This document shows, in pieces, positions 10,334-20,216 of a stretch of DNA of 64,000 nt. The stretch covers positions 1 to 64,000 of the forward strand of contig JAOARY010000046.1 of the NCBI GenBank assembly GCA_025210335.1, read 5' to 3'. Under the pieces are notes generated by a model. It was not told the origin of the DNA and ran no database searches. It saw only the letters and a list, made by a program, of their open reading frames with translations. A program made the position numbers and the translations under genes. Positions within the stretch are counted from its first letter, which is position 1; the number at the start of each line of letters is the position of its first letter. Source of the DNA: Peptostreptococcaceae bacterium. Its GTDB lineage: Bacteria; Bacillota; Clostridia; Peptostreptococcales; Peptostreptococcaceae.

Positions 10334-10543
10334 TTAGATGACCTTTATCTCTTCATCCAAACCTTCTACTTTTACAATATCTCCTGGTCTAATTTTTTTT
10401 CCTCTTTGAGTAGTTATTTTTCCATTTAATCTAACCATCTCATCTAATATCATAACCTTTGCTTCTCCGCCACTTGAAACAACTTCTGCAAATTTTAAAA
10501 GCGAATCAAGTTTTATAAATTCCGTTTTTATTTTAATTTCCAT
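10334..10543 (-). CDS. yaaA: S4-domain RNA-binding protein YaaA
   Basis: Short S4-domain protein of 69 residues (FIKLDSLLKFAEVVSSGGEA, then VRLNGKITTQRGKKIRPGD), the conserved gene between dnaN and recF in Firmicutes, proposed to act in ribosome assembly or RNA binding. It is first in its transcript; dnaN has its own terminator 0.5 kb upstream. Confidence 0.92.
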   Translation of the reverse strand: MEIKIKTEFIKLDSLLKFAEVVSSGGEAKVMILDEMVRLNGKITTQRGKKIRPGDIVKVEGLDEEIKVI

Positions 10544-10718
10544 AACAACCTCCGTCTATCTTTTTAAAAACTCCATTCCATTATTATAGCATATTTAATT
10601 ATCAAATACTATCTAGTCATCCATTTAACAATCAAACAAGCTTAAAACGTTTTGTATGCGTTTTTACTATAGAAAAAAAGAAAACAATATAATTCTATTA
10701 AAAAATTTTACACAAAAA

Positions 10719-10745
10719 ATTTCTTTTAGAAAAACTAAAAGAAAT
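10719..10745 (-). terminator. Terminator-like hairpin between the yaaA promoter and yaaA
   Basis: A perfect 11-bp stem (10719-10729 with 10735-10745, ATTTCTTTTAG arms) is followed on the minus strand by six T. It lies inside the predicted 5' leader of yaaA, so it may act as an attenuator. No leader peptide is obvious. Confidence 0.5.
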
Positions 10746-10818
10746 CTTTTGTTAAAATATTTTAGAAAAGTATTAAAATTTAAAACGTGAAAAATTATTT
10801 ATTAAAGTGGTTGAATTA

Positions 10819-10858
10819 ATTATAACATTAGTCAAAAAAATAGTCAAACATATGTTCG
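10819..10858 (-). promoter_or_regulatory. Promoter of yaaA-recF-remB-gyrBA with overlapping LexA box
   Basis: On the minus strand TTGACT (10842-10847) and TATAAT (10819-10824) are 17 nucleotides apart. The sequence CAAACATATGTTCG at 10845-10858 matches the Firmicute LexA/SOS box (CGAACRNRYGTTYG) at 13 of 14 positions and overlaps the -35. LexA repression of this operon is inferred. Confidence 0.7.
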
Positions 10859-10870
10859 ATATTAAAAATT

Positions 10871-10922
10871 ATAAACAAAAAGCTGTTGATAACTATGGAC
10901 TTATCAACAGCTTTTTGTTTAT
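10871..10922. repeat. Perfect 22-bp inverted repeat with 8-nt loop
   Basis: Positions 10871-10892 are the exact reverse complement of 10901-10922. The arms contain TTATCAACA, a DnaA-box variant, and the core AAAAAGCTGTTGATAA. It lies 12 bp upstream of the LexA box. It may act as a bidirectional terminator or protein-binding site; the rest of the 10544-11086 gap shows no gene. Confidence 0.75.
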
Positions 10923-11020
10923 AACTTTATTATTTATTAAGAAAAAATAAAAATAGATATAAATATATTATTTTTATTTTAAAATTTAATTAAAAGAGCA
11001 CGATATATATTATCACATAA

Positions 11021-11067
11021 AAAAAAAGACATCAACAATCTAATTAAAAATTGTTGATATCTTTTTT
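11021..11067 (-). terminator. dnaN terminator
   Basis: ATCAACAAT (11031-11039) pairs with ATTGTTGAT (11050-11058), flanked by A7 and T6 runs so it can terminate in both directions. It lies 20 bp after the dnaN stop and separates dnaA-dnaN from the yaaA-gyrA unit. Confidence 0.85.
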
Positions 11068-11086
11068 AATCAATTAAAAATCTAAA

Positions 11087-12187
11087 TTAATTTATTCTTA
11101 CTGGTAAAAGTAAATAAATATAATCATCAAACTCCACATTTTTTATAATACATGGACTAACATTAGTAGAAAACTCCATTACAATTTCTTCGCTTTCAAC
11201 TATTTTTAATACCTCTATTAAATATCTTGAATTAAAGGCGATTTCTAAATCTTCACCCTCAAGTTCTATATTTACCTCTTCATGAACATTCCCGATTTCA
11301 GAATTAGAAGTAATAACTAAAACATTATCTTTTATTAAGAACTTAACTAGATTATTTTTACCTTCTTTAGCAAGTAAAGAAGCTCTTTCAATACTTCTAA
11401 GTAACGATTTTGTATTTACCTTAACTTTTAAATTATATTCACTTGGTATGATCTGTTTATAATTTAAAAACTCACCTTCTAAAAGTCTTGTTATTATTTT
11501 AGTATCATCAACTAAAAATAATGCATGTTTGCTTGTAAGTGCCATTTTAAATACTTTATCATCCAAAGATAATATTCTATTTACCTCATTTAAAGTTTTT
11601 CCTGGTATAACAACTTTATTATTTCCGATAGAATTTTTAATATCCCCTGATTTTATAGCAAGTCTATAACCATCAATTGCAACCAAACTCATCTTTGAAT
11701 CATTTATCTCTAGTAATTCTCCCATTAAAAGAGGTTTTGTTTCATCTTGAGAAATAGCAAAAACAGTTTGTTTTATCATATCTTTAAAAACAGATTCTTC
11801 TATTTCATAGTATTCATTTTCTTCTACAGATGGAAGTTGTGGATACTCCATTGAATCCATTGCTCTTAATTTAAACTCTGAATGTTCACAGCTTATTGTT
11901 ATATTATTTTCATCATCTAATTCAATTTCTATAAATGATTCAGGTAGTTTTTTTATTATTTCTCCAAATAATCTTGAATCTATAACAGCCTTACCTTCTT
12001 TTGTTACTTCACAATCCATATGAGTTTCTATTCCCATTTCTAAATCATTACCTATAAGCTTTAGTTTTCCATTAGAAGCTTCTAAGTAGATTCCTTTTAA
12101 TATAGGCATAGTTGTTTTTGAAGATATTGCTTTTTGCACTATATTAATTTTGTTAGAAAGTTCTTTTTGAGAACAAACAATATTCAT
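11087..12187 (-). CDS. dnaN: DNA polymerase III beta subunit (sliding clamp)
   Basis: Processivity clamp, 366 residues, three repeated clamp domains, C-terminus YLLLPVRIN typical of DnaN (LPVR motif). Starts with ATG at 12187 behind a GGAGG-like site. It lies directly downstream of dnaA with the origin unwinding region between them. Confidence 0.98.
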   Translation of the reverse strand: MNIVCSQKELSNKINIVQKAISSKTTMPILKGIYLEASNGKLKLIGNDLEMGIETHMDCEVTKEGKAVIDSRLFGEIIKKLPESFIEIELDDENNITISCEHSEFKLRAMDSMEYPQLPSVEENEYYEIEESVFKDMIKQTVFAISQDETKPLLMGELLEINDSKMSLVAIDGYRLAIKSGDIKNSIGNNKVVIPGKTLNEVNRILSLDDKVFKMALTSKHALFLVDDTKIITRLLEGEFLNYKQIIPSEYNLKVKVNTKSLLRSIERASLLAKEGKNNLVKFLIKDNVLVITSNSEIGNVHEEVNIELEGEDLEIAFNSRYLIEVLKIVESEEIVMEFSTNVSPCIIKNVEFDDYIYLLLPVRIN

Positions 12188-12548
12188 AATTTTTATTGCC
12201 TCCTTTTGATAATATATATGGTATTAGATACTTAGTAGTAGTAATAGGGGCTGTGGATAATGTGTATAAGTATATCCAGCCATTTAAAATACTAAGTTTG
12301 ATTATGTGCATAATTCTGTTGATAACTTTGGGATAACTTTTTGGAATTTGGGATAACTTTTTGTATTACAAAAATACATAAAACTTATCCACTCTATTCA
12401 CATCAGCAAAAAACTTTATCAACAAAAATCTGTGGATAAAGTTTTAAATATATTGAAAACACTAAATTAAAAAATGTGTAAAAATATCAAACTCTGTGGA
12501 TAACAATGTGGATAAATAAATTTTTAATAAAAATCCTAAATTTTAACC
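12188..12548. other. oriC: oriC, dnaA-dnaN part: unwinding element with DnaA boxes and DnaA-trios
   Basis: Five trios (TAG TAG TAG TAA TAG, 12233-12247) are followed by a GGGGC cluster and two adjacent DnaA boxes, TGTGGATAA (12252-12260) and TGTGTATAA (12261-12269). This is the layout of the bacterial basal unwinding system described in B. subtilis, also located between dnaA and dnaN. Additional boxes occur near dnaA (for example TGTGGATAA at ~12430, ~12496 and ~12507, TTATCCACT at ~12385). A 17-bp direct repeat, TTTGGGATAACTTTTTG, occurs at 12327-12343 and 12347-12363. Confidence 0.85.
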
Positions 12549-13883
12549 CTAATTTAAATTTCTAATATCACTTATAAGATTTATTATTCTTTTTTTGAAA
12601 TTTTGATCCTTTGTGATATCAGAAGCTATTTTTTCATGAGCATGTATTACAGTAGAATGATCTCTACCACCAAAAGCATCTCCTATTTTAGGTAAAGATA
12701 AATCCGTTAGTTCTCTACAAATATACATAGCTATTTGTCTAGGATATGCAATAGCTCGAGTTCTTTTTTTTGATGCAAAATCAGACATTTTTATATTGAA
12801 TTCTCTTGCAACAAATTCTTTTATAAGATCAGCATTAACTTCTGTTGGTCTATTAGGTCTTACTATATCTTTTAAAGCTTCTTTTGCTAAATCTACGTTA
12901 ACAGGCTTACTTGTTAATGACGAATAAGCTATTACTCTAGTTAAAGCACCCTCAAGCTCTCTTATATTCGATTTAATATTTTTAGCGATATAATTCATGA
13001 CTTCATTTTTTATATCGATATTTTCTACCTGAGCTTTTTTTCTAAGAATTGCAACTCTTGTTTCAAAATCAGGTGGTTGAATATCTGTTATAAGTCCCAT
13101 TTCAAAACGAGTTCTTAAACGATCTTCTAAAGTTGGTATTTCTTTTGGTGTTCTATCACTAGAAATTATAATCTGTTTATTAGCTTCATGTAAAGCATTA
13201 AAAGTATGGAAGAATTCTTCTTGAGTTCTTTCTTTGCCAGCAATAAACTGAATATCATCTATTAAAAGAACATCAACATTTCTATATTTATTTCTAAATT
13301 CCTCATTTTTATCATCTTTAATTGAATTTATAAGTTCATTTGTAAATTTCTCAGAAGAGACATAAACAATTGTTGAATCTTCATTATACTTTAATATATG
13401 ATGTCCAATTGCTTGCATAAGATGAGTTTTGCCAAGACCAACACCACCATATAAGAATAATGGATTATATGATTTGGCTGGAGCTTCTGCAACAGCTACA
13501 CATGCAGCATGAGAAAATCTGTTGCTATTTCCGATTACGAAGCTATCAAAAGTATATTTGGGATTTAGATTGGAATTAGGAATCATACTTTCCTTTGCCT
13601 TTTTTTTAGTAACTTTCTTTTGTTCCTCTTTAACTTCATCTTTGCTTGTAACTAGTCTAACAATATATTGCTGTCCAGTAACATTATTAATAGATGAATT
13701 TATAATATCTAAATATCTACCTTCGATTATACCTTTTATAAAATCATTTTGAACCAAGAATATAACTTGATTATCAATGATTTTAAGAGGTTCCATAGTA
13801 GATATAAAAGTATTAAAACTTACAGGAGTAATTTCACGTTTTATAGATGTTATAGCACTATTCCATATTTTTTTAAGACTCAT
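12549..13883 (-). CDS. dnaA: Chromosomal replication initiator protein DnaA
   Basis: AAA+ initiator, 444 residues. Domain I at the N-terminus, a short Lys-rich linker (~residues 85-105), AAA+ domain with Walker A ([15 protein letters not shown]) and Walker B ([14 protein letters not shown]), and domain IV with the DnaA-box-binding signature ([15 protein letters not shown]). It starts with ATG behind AGGAGGAGA. DnaA boxes flank it on both sides. Confidence 0.98.
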   Translation of the reverse strand: MSLKKIWNSAITSIKREITPVSFNTFISTMEPLKIIDNQVIFLVQNDFIKGIIEGRYLDIINSSINNVTGQQYIVRLVTSKDEVKEEQKKVTKKKAKESMIPNSNLNPKYTFDSFVIGNSNRFSHAACVAVAEAPAKSYNPLFLYGGVGLGKTHLMQAIGHHILKYNEDSTIVYVSSEKFTNELINSIKDDKNEEFRNKYRNVDVLLIDDIQFIAGKERTQEEFFHTFNALHEANKQIIISSDRTPKEIPTLEDRLRTRFEMGLITDIQPPDFETRVAILRKKAQVENIDIKNEVMNYIAKNIKSNIRELEGALTRVIAYSSLTSKPVNVDLAKEALKDIVRPNRPTEVNADLIKEFVAREFNIKMSDFASKKRTRAIAYPRQIAMYICRELTDLSLPKIGDAFGGRDHSTVIHAHEKIASDITKDQNFKKRIINLISDIRNLN

Positions 13884-14340
13884 TTTCTCCTCCTACTATA
13901 TTTAGATTTTTAGTTTTGATTTTTAGGTTCCTATATTATAAAAAAAACAAAAATTAAATAACTAAAAACTATTAATTCATAAATATAAGTATATTAAATA
14001 AAAAATAAATTATCAACAACTTTATCAACAAAAAACTAAGTTTTTTTAAATCTGTGTATAAGTATCATAAATCTGTGTATAAGTCTGTGGATAGATTGTG
14101 AATAAAATTTTTTTGATAAATTTAAATTTTAAAAAGTGGATAAGTTTGTTTGATTGAAACTCAGTAAAATAAAAATATATACAAGTTTTTTTTGATTTAT
14201 CCACATTTATATTAACATATGTGGATAGTGTGGGTAAAGTTATACACAGAATGTTAAAGAAATTTAAAAAATAGATATATTTTTAGTACTTATACACATT
14301 ATCAACAGGCTGTGGATAAGTACTAAAAAAGGAGTAAAAG
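13884..14340. other. oriC: oriC, part upstream of dnaA: DnaA-box cluster
   Basis: The dnaA-rpmH divergent spacer holds about ten DnaA boxes or close variants, including TGTGTATAA (~14053 and ~14074), TGTGGATAG (~14086 and ~14220), TTATCCACA (~14198), TTATACACA (~14240 and ~14290), TTATCAACA (~14299) and TGTGGATAA (~14311). With 12188-12548 this makes a bipartite origin. Coding strand switches here from minus to plus, as expected at an origin. Confidence 0.93.
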
Positions 14341-14362
14341 AATTAGCAAAAAATAATTTTAC

Positions 14363-14391
14363 TTGACATAAAAGACTACATTATTTAAAAT
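14363..14391 (+). promoter_or_regulatory. rpmH promoter
   Basis: TTGACA (14363-14368) and TAAAAT (14386-14391) with a 17-nt spacer, upstream of rpmH and just outside the last DnaA box. Initiation would give a leader of about 70 nucleotides. Confidence 0.75.
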
Positions 14392-14470
14392 AGATTAGTA
14401 GTATGTTTTTAAATAGTATGATAATTCAAATTTCATATATTAAAAGAGATTGAAAGGCAGGTGTTTTCCA

Positions 14471-14608
14471 GTGAGTAAAAGAACTTATCAACCAAAGAAA
14501 AGACAAAGAAAAAAAGAGCATGGATTCAGAAAGAGAATGAAAACAGCTAATGGTAGAAAAGTGCTTAAAAGAAGAAGAACTAGAGGAAGAAAAAGCTTAA
14601 CTGCTTAA
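14471..14608 (+). CDS. rpmH: 50S ribosomal protein bL34
   Basis: Encodes 45 residues starting (GTG) [19 protein letters not shown] and ending [10 protein letters not shown], the complete bL34 sequence pattern. GTG start with AAAGGCAGG upstream. First gene of the rightward origin-proximal cluster; a terminator-like hairpin separates it from rnpA. Confidence 0.97.
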   Translation: MSKRTYQPKKRQRKKEHGFRKRMKTANGRKVLKRRRTRGRKSLTA

Positions 14609-14738
14609 TTCTAACTGAAGTTCAATAATTTCTTAGAAGTATATATACTATTCATATAAGATGGTATTAAAACTAAAAAATTATATTTAAAAATGCATAT
14701 ATCGCATTCACAAGTACAATATAGATTGTTTGTGACCC

Positions 14739-14768
14739 AAAAAAAGACCGCATTCTCGTGGTCTTTTT
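14739..14768 (+). terminator. Terminator between rpmH and rnpA
   Basis: AAAAAGACC (14741-14749) pairs with GGTCTTTTT (14760-14768), ending in a T run. It would end or attenuate the rpmH transcript; rnpA may depend on read-through or on a promoter of its own. Confidence 0.8.
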
Positions 14769-14836
14769 GTTTAACTAGAAAAAAAAATAATAGAAAAAAA
14801 AATAAAGTCTTTTAAAGCTTATATTTGGAGGCTACA

Positions 14837-15217
14837 ATGCAGTTTAAAAACGGAAGAACTCTAAAAAAAGACAAGGATATTAGAAATGTTTATAAGAATA
14901 AAGATTCTATAGCTAATAGATATCTTGTTATGTATATATTAAAAAATGGTACAAATGATAATAGAATTGGTATTTCGGTTTCAAAAAAAGTAGGGAATGC
15001 CGTTGTTAGAAATAGATTAAGAAGATATATAAGAGAAAGTTACAGGCTAAATTGTGAACAAATACACTCAGGTTATGATATAGTTTTTCTTGCTAGAGTA
15101 CTTGCTAAGGATAAATCATATCAGGAAATAGAATCTGCTATGCTCCATCTTCTTAGAAAAAAAAGATTATTAAATAATAAAAAAAATGAACAAAAAAAAG
15201 AAGGAGTAAGAAAATAG
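14837..15217 (+). CDS. rnpA: Ribonuclease P protein component
   Basis: Protein cofactor of RNase P, which matures tRNA 5' ends. The RNR-type signature is visible (NAVVRNRLRRYIRESYR). I set the start at ATG 14837, five nucleotides after GGAGG (14827-14831), giving 126 residues; an upstream TTG at 14825 overlaps that site. The C-terminal tail is very Lys-rich. Next to yidD and yidC in the usual order. Confidence 0.95.
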   Translation: MQFKNGRTLKKDKDIRNVYKNKDSIANRYLVMYILKNGTNDNRIGISVSKKVGNAVVRNRLRRYIRESYRLNCEQIHSGYDIVFLARVLAKDKSYQEIESAMLHLLRKKRLLNNKKNEQKKEGVRK

Positions 15218-15264
15218 ATAGAAAAATTTATAAAAATCTGATTTAATATAGTTAGGAGATTTAA

Positions 15265-15474
15265 ATGACTAAAATTTTAATTTATATAGTAAAATTTTAT
15301 CAGAAGTTTATATCGCCATTAAAAGGACCTACTTGTAGGTTCTATCCAACATGTTCTACTTATTCCATACAAGCTTTAAGAAAGTACGGAGCTTTAAAAG
15401 GAACTTACTTATCTCTAAAAAGAATTCTAAAATGTCACCCATTTAATAAAGGCGGTTATGATCCATTAAAATAA
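15265..15474 (+). CDS. yidD: Membrane protein insertion efficiency factor YidD
   Basis: 69 residues with the family's Cys-rich signature ([19 protein letters not shown], then [16 protein letters not shown]). YidD assists YidC-dependent membrane insertion. Lies between rnpA and yidC as in most bacteria. Confidence 0.96.
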   Translation: MTKILIYIVKFYQKFISPLKGPTCRFYPTCSTYSIQALRKYGALKGTYLSLKRILKCHPFNKGGYDPLK

Positions 15475-15598
15475 TAGCTAATATTATTAGATTATTTTAT
15501 TAGCTTTAGATTATTATAATCGTAACTTTTAGAATTTTAGAATTTTTTAAGATATAAAATACAAAGTTTTTAAAATCGAAAATCAGGAGGTTTATAAT

Positions 15599-16255
15599 TT
15601 GGATGCAATATCGAATTTACTAGGTACACTTTTACATGTTATTTATAATTTAGTGAATAACTATGGGATTGCCATAATTTTATTCACTGTGGTAGTAAGA
15701 TTAGCGTTATTACCGCTGACATTTAAACAAACGAAATCAATGAAAGAAATGCAGGTAATACAACCTAAGATAAAAGAAATACAAGAAAAGTATAAGAATA
15801 ATAAAGAAGTTTTAAATCAAAAGGTTATGGAAGTTTATCAAAAACACAATGTAAATCCAATGGCAGGTTGTCTACCATTATTGGTGCAATTCCCTATATT
15901 AATAGGACTTTTTAGAGCTTTAAGAGATCCAGCTAAGTATGTTTTTGGTTCACCAGAAGTATATGCAAGTATAAATAGTAATTTCTTATGGTTAGAAAAT
16001 TTAAGTAATCCTGATTTATGGATACTTCCAATACTTGCAGCAATAACTACTTATTTATCATCTAAGATGATGCAACCTAAGTTAAAGAAGGGTCAAAAGC
16101 AAGATCAAACACAAATGATGATGCTTTATTTCTTCCCATTAATGATGCTTGTTTGGGGTAGATCTTTCCCAGCAGGACTTACACTTTACTGGGTTGTAGG
16201 GAACTTATTCCAAATGACTCAACAGTTCTTCATAGGTAGACCTGCAAAAAATTAA
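15599..16255 (+). CDS. yidC: Membrane protein insertase YidC/Oxa1
   Basis: Integral membrane insertase of 218 residues. About five membrane segments flank the conserved hydrophilic region with the functional Arg (YGIAIILFTVVVRLALLPLT) and the coiled cytoplasmic loop (VIQPKIKEIQEKYKNN). Near the C-terminus FPAGLTLYWVVGNLFQMTQQ is typical. TTG start at 15599 with AGGAGG upstream; an ATG 4 bases on is out of frame. No lipoprotein signal is seen. Confidence 0.96.
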   Translation: MDAISNLLGTLLHVIYNLVNNYGIAIILFTVVVRLALLPLTFKQTKSMKEMQVIQPKIKEIQEKYKNNKEVLNQKVMEVYQKHNVNPMAGCLPLLVQFPILIGLFRALRDPAKYVFGSPEVYASINSNFLWLENLSNPDLWILPILAAITTYLSSKMMQPKLKKGQKQDQTQMMMLYFFPLMMLVWGRSFPAGLTLYWVVGNLFQMTQQFFIGRPAKN

Positions 16256-16268
16256 GGGGGAGTTATAT

Positions 16269-16889
16269 ATGAGGGAAATTGAAGTAAGTGCTAGTTCTTT
16301 AAAAGAGGCTATAGATAAAGCCTGTAGAGACTTAAATGCAAGTGAAAAAACTCTTAATTATGAAGTTGTTCAAGAAGGTAGTAAAGGTTTTTTAGGTCTT
16401 ATAGGTAAAAAAGATTTTATAATTAAGGCTAATAAAAAAGATAACAGTGCCCAAATAGCTACAAACTTCATACAAGGAGTATTAGACAATTCATCTATAA
16501 AGGGTAATATAGATGTGAAATTAGAAGGTAATTTATTAAATATTGAAATAACAGGAAAAGAAGCTGGCGATTTAATAGGAAGAAGAGGGGAAGCTCTTGA
16601 TTCATTACAGTTTTTAACTGGACTTGTTGTCAATAAAGAAGTAGAAGATCATAAAAAGATATTTATAAATATAGAAGGTTACAGACAAAGAAGAGAAGAA
16701 TCTTTAAAGAGATTTGCAAATAAAATGGCTAGAAAAGCATATAAGAACAGAAAGACATTAAGGTTAGAGCCAATGAATCCTTATGAAAGAAGAATAATTC
16801 ATTCTGTTTTACAAGAGGATAAATATGTTAGAACTTATTCTGAAGGTGATGAACCAAATAGAAGAGTTGTAATAGCATTAAAAAAATAA
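16269..16889 (+). CDS. khpB: RNA-binding protein KhpB (Jag/EloR), Jag-N, KH and R3H domains
   Basis: 206 residues. Jag_N domain (residues 1-50, REIEVSASSLKEAIDKACRD), a KH-like domain (IEITGKEAGDLIGRRGEALDSL, with GRRG loop) and an R3H domain ending MNPYERRIIHSVLQ. KhpB proteins bind RNA and influence cell elongation in related bacteria. It starts 13 bp after yidC and ends before a strong terminator. Confidence 0.95.
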   Translation: MREIEVSASSLKEAIDKACRDLNASEKTLNYEVVQEGSKGFLGLIGKKDFIIKANKKDNSAQIATNFIQGVLDNSSIKGNIDVKLEGNLLNIEITGKEAGDLIGRRGEALDSLQFLTGLVVNKEVEDHKKIFINIEGYRQRREESLKRFANKMARKAYKNRKTLRLEPMNPYERRIIHSVLQEDKYVRTYSEGDEPNRRVVIALKK

Positions 16890-16897
16890 TAAATATT

Positions 16898-16922
16898 CCC
16901 CTACTTAAGTAGGGGTTTTTTC
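16898..16922 (+). terminator. Terminator after khpB/jag
   Basis: The palindrome CCCCTACTTAAGTAGGGG (16898-16915) is followed by TTTTTT. It separates rnpA-yidD-yidC-khpB from mnmE-mnmG-rsmG. Confidence 0.92.
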
Positions 16923-16944
16923 TGTTTAATAACGAGGTGAAATT

Positions 16945-18324
16945 ATGAATTTTATAGATGATACTATCTGCGCTATAGCTACTCCAGCTGGAGAGGGTGG
17001 AATCGGAATAATAAGAATTAGTGGCCCTGATTCACTAAATATAGCAAAGGAAGTTTTTAGAGCAAACAAAAAGATAGATGAATATAGTCCTAGAACTTTA
17101 ATTTATGGACATATTTATGATGGGGATAAATTAATAGATGAAGTTCTTTTAGCATATATGAATAATCCAAGAAGTTATACAGGTGAAGATGTTATTGAAA
17201 TCAATGCTCATGGTGGATATATGTCAGTTAAAAAAATCCTTGAATTACTTCTTAAAAAAGGTGCAAGACATGCACAAAATGGAGAATTTACAAAAAGAGC
17301 ATTCTTAAATGGCAGAATAGATTTATCACAAGCTGAAGCTGTTATGGATGTTATAAATGCCAAGACTGAACTTAGCTTTGAAAGTGCTCAAGAGCAATTA
17401 GAAGGAAGATTATCTAAGAAGATAAAAGAACTTAGAAAAAAAATTACTGAATTATTAGCACATGTTGAAGTTTCGATAGATTTTCCAGAAGAAGATGTAG
17501 AAGAACTAACAATAAAAAGATTATTAGATGGAATAAAATATATAAAAGAGCAAATGCAAAATCTTTATGATAGTGCAGAAACAGGGAAGATATTAAGAGA
17601 TGGACTAAAGACTGCAATAGTTGGAAAACCTAATGTTGGAAAGTCATCTCTATTAAATGCTCTATTAAGAGAATCAAGAGCTATAGTTACAGATATAGAA
17701 GGTACAACAAGGGATGTAATTGAAGAACAATTAAATATAAATGGTATACTTATAAAATTAATAGATACAGCAGGAATAAGAGATACAAAAGATATAGTTG
17801 AACAAATTGGTGTAGAAAAATCAAAAGAAATAATAAGTATAGCTGATTTAATAATTTTGGTATTAGATTCTTCAAGAGAAATAACAGATGAAGATATGTT
17901 TATATTAGATAATATAAAAGATAAAAAAGCGATTATTCTTATAAATAAAACAGATTTAGAACCTAAGTGGAATGAAGATATAATAAAAGAGCATGTTAAA
18001 GAACATGTTAAAATAATAAAAATATCAGCATCATTAAATCAAGGAATTAAAGATTTAGAAGATGAGATAACTAATATGGTGTTTAAAGGAAACGTAAAAG
18101 GCAATAATGATTTGATGATTACAAATACAAGACATAAAGATGCTTTATATAAAGCTATAAATTCAGCAAATGATTGTATAAATGGTATAGAAAATGATAT
18201 GCCTATTGATTTTGTTGAAATCGACTTAAAAAATATCTGGGATTTACTTGGAGAAGTAACAGGACAAACAGTTTCAGAAGATTTATTAGACACTATATTT
18301 AGTGAATTTTGTATCGGTAAGTAA
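16945..18324 (+). CDS. mnmE: tRNA modification GTPase MnmE
   Basis: 459 residues. N-terminal formyl-folate binding domain ([20 protein letters not shown]), helical region, and inserted G domain with G1 ([14 protein letters not shown]), G3 (DTAG) and G4 (NKTD). C-terminal Cys motif FCIGK. Together with MnmG it installs carboxymethylaminomethyl at wobble U34 of tRNAs. Its 3' end overlaps the leader of mnmG. Confidence 0.98.
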   Translation: MNFIDDTICAIATPAGEGGIGIIRISGPDSLNIAKEVFRANKKIDEYSPRTLIYGHIYDGDKLIDEVLLAYMNNPRSYTGEDVIEINAHGGYMSVKKILELLLKKGARHAQNGEFTKRAFLNGRIDLSQAEAVMDVINAKTELSFESAQEQLEGRLSKKIKELRKKITELLAHVEVSIDFPEEDVEELTIKRLLDGIKYIKEQMQNLYDSAETGKILRDGLKTAIVGKPNVGKSSLLNALLRESRAIVTDIEGTTRDVIEEQLNINGILIKLIDTAGIRDTKDIVEQIGVEKSKEIISIADLIILVLDSSREITDEDMFILDNIKDKKAIILINKTDLEPKWNEDIIKEHVKEHVKIIKISASLNQGIKDLEDEITNMVFKGNVKGNNDLMITNTRHKDALYKAINSANDCINGIENDMPIDFVEIDLKNIWDLLGEVTGQTVSEDLLDTIFSEFCIGK

Positions 18325-18334
18325 GGAGGAAGAA

Positions 18335-20215
18335 ATGGAGTTTTTAGCAGGAAAATATGATGTAATAGTTATTGGTGCAGGACATGCAGGGTGTGAGGCT
18401 GCATTAATATCTGCAAGAATGAATAAAAAAACTCTACTTGTAACACTTTCATTGGATTCAATTGGTCTAATGCCATGTAATCCTTCGATTGGAGGAACTG
18501 GTAAGGGTCATTTGGTTAAGGAAATAGATGCACTTGGTGGGGAAATGGGTGTTAATATAGATAAAGCTTATATCCAAAGTAGAATGTTAAACACAGGTAA
18601 AGGACCAGCTGTACACTCATTAAGAGCACAAGCTGATAAGCATTTATATCATCAAGAAATGAAAAAAACAATAGAAGATCAAGAAAATCTTGATTTAGTT
18701 ATGGATGAAGTTGTTGGACTTAAAGTTGAAGGCAATAAAGTAAAAGGTGTAATAACTTTATTAAATGCAGTTTATGAAGCAAATGCAGTTATACTTGCAA
18801 CGGGAGTGTATCTAAAATCAAAAGTATATATAGGTGAAGTTAATTATAGTTCAGGTCCTCTTGGATTTTTGCCAGCTAATAATTTGAGCCAAAATTTAAA
18901 AGAATTAGGACTTGATTTAAGAAGATTTAAAACAGGTAGTCCAGCAAGAGTTCACAAAGATACGCTAGACTTCTCAAAAATGGTCTTACAGCCTGGAGAT
19001 GAGAAAATAATACCATTTTCATTCTTAAATGACCCAGAGGATATAAAAATAGACCAAGTTCCATGTTATTTAACTAGAACAACAAAAGAAACTAAAGAAA
19101 TTATATTAAATAATATAAAACGTTCTTCTATGTATAGAGGTGATATGGAAAGTACAGGTCCAAGATATTGTCCTTCAATAGAAGATAAAGTTGTTAGATT
19201 TACAGATAAGCAAACACATCAATTCTTTGTTGAACCAGAAGGATTAAATACAAAAGAAATGTATGTATCAGGTTTTTCAAGTTCATTAGCTTATGAAGTA
19301 CAACTTAAGATGTATCAAAGTGTTAATGGAATGGAAAATTGTAAAATGCTTAGACCAGCTTATGCAATAGAATATGATTGTGTAAACCCACTTCAATTAA
19401 AACCTTCTTTAGAGTTAAAAGTTGTGGATAATCTATTTAGTGCAGGACAGTTTAACGGAACTTCAGGTTATGAAGAAGCTGCTGCACAAGGACTTGTTGC
19501 TGGAATAAATGCAGTTAGAAAAATAGATGACAAAGAGCCTCTTATATTAGAAAGATCAAATTCATATATAGGAGTTTTAATAGATGATTTAGTAACTAAA
19601 GGAACTAATGAACCTTATAGAATAATGACATCAAGATCTGAATATAGACTTTTATTAAGACAAGATAATGCTGATTTAAGACTTACTCAAATTGGGTATG
19701 AAGCAGGAAGTGTAAATGAATTTAGATATGAAATATTTAAAAAGAGATTAAAAGATATTGAAGATGAGATGTTAAGATTAAATGAAACTAGAGTTAAGCA
19801 AAGTCAGATAAAAGAAAAATTAGAAGAGAAAAACTTTGCTAAGATAAATGGTAGTGTAACCTTGTATGATTTCTTAAAAAGACCAGAAATAAAATATGAG
19901 TTTTTAGATGAAATAGGATTAGGAAATCCTGATATTAAAGATGATGTAAAAACTCAATGTGAAATTCAAATCAAATATGAAGGTTATATCAAAAAGCAAT
20001 TATCTCAAGTTGAAAAATTCTCTAAATTAGAACATAAAAAATTAAGAGAAGATCTAGACTATTCAAAAATAGATGGTCTTAGAATCGAAGCAAAACAAAA
20101 GCTTGATGAAATAAAACCAATGTCTTTAGGACAAGCTTCAAGAATATCTGGAGTTTCACCAGCTGATATTTCAGTACTGATGATATATCTAGAACAGCAA
20201 AGGAGAAGCAGATAA
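18335..20215 (+). CDS. mnmG: tRNA uridine 5-carboxymethylaminomethyl modification enzyme MnmG (GidA)
   Basis: FAD-dependent partner of MnmE, 626 residues. Dinucleotide-binding motif [17 protein letters not shown] at the N-terminus, conserved [20 protein letters not shown], and a C-terminal helical domain. I chose ATG 18335 because AAGGAGGAAGAA lies just before it; an in-frame GTG at 18302 lies inside mnmE. Confidence 0.97.
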   Translation: MEFLAGKYDVIVIGAGHAGCEAALISARMNKKTLLVTLSLDSIGLMPCNPSIGGTGKGHLVKEIDALGGEMGVNIDKAYIQSRMLNTGKGPAVHSLRAQADKHLYHQEMKKTIEDQENLDLVMDEVVGLKVEGNKVKGVITLLNAVYEANAVILATGVYLKSKVYIGEVNYSSGPLGFLPANNLSQNLKELGLDLRRFKTGSPARVHKDTLDFSKMVLQPGDEKIIPFSFLNDPEDIKIDQVPCYLTRTTKETKEIILNNIKRSSMYRGDMESTGPRYCPSIEDKVVRFTDKQTHQFFVEPEGLNTKEMYVSGFSSSLAYEVQLKMYQSVNGMENCKMLRPAYAIEYDCVNPLQLKPSLELKVVDNLFSAGQFNGTSGYEEAAAQGLVAGINAVRKIDDKEPLILERSNSYIGVLIDDLVTKGTNEPYRIMTSRSEYRLLLRQDNADLRLTQIGYEAGSVNEFRYEIFKKRLKDIEDEMLRLNETRVKQSQIKEKLEEKNFAKINGSVTLYDFLKRPEIKYEFLDEIGLGNPDIKDDVKTQCEIQIKYEGYIKKQLSQVEKFSKLEHKKLREDLDYSKIDGLRIEAKQKLDEIKPMSLGQASRISGVSPADISVLMIYLEQQRRSR

Positions 20216-20216
20216 T

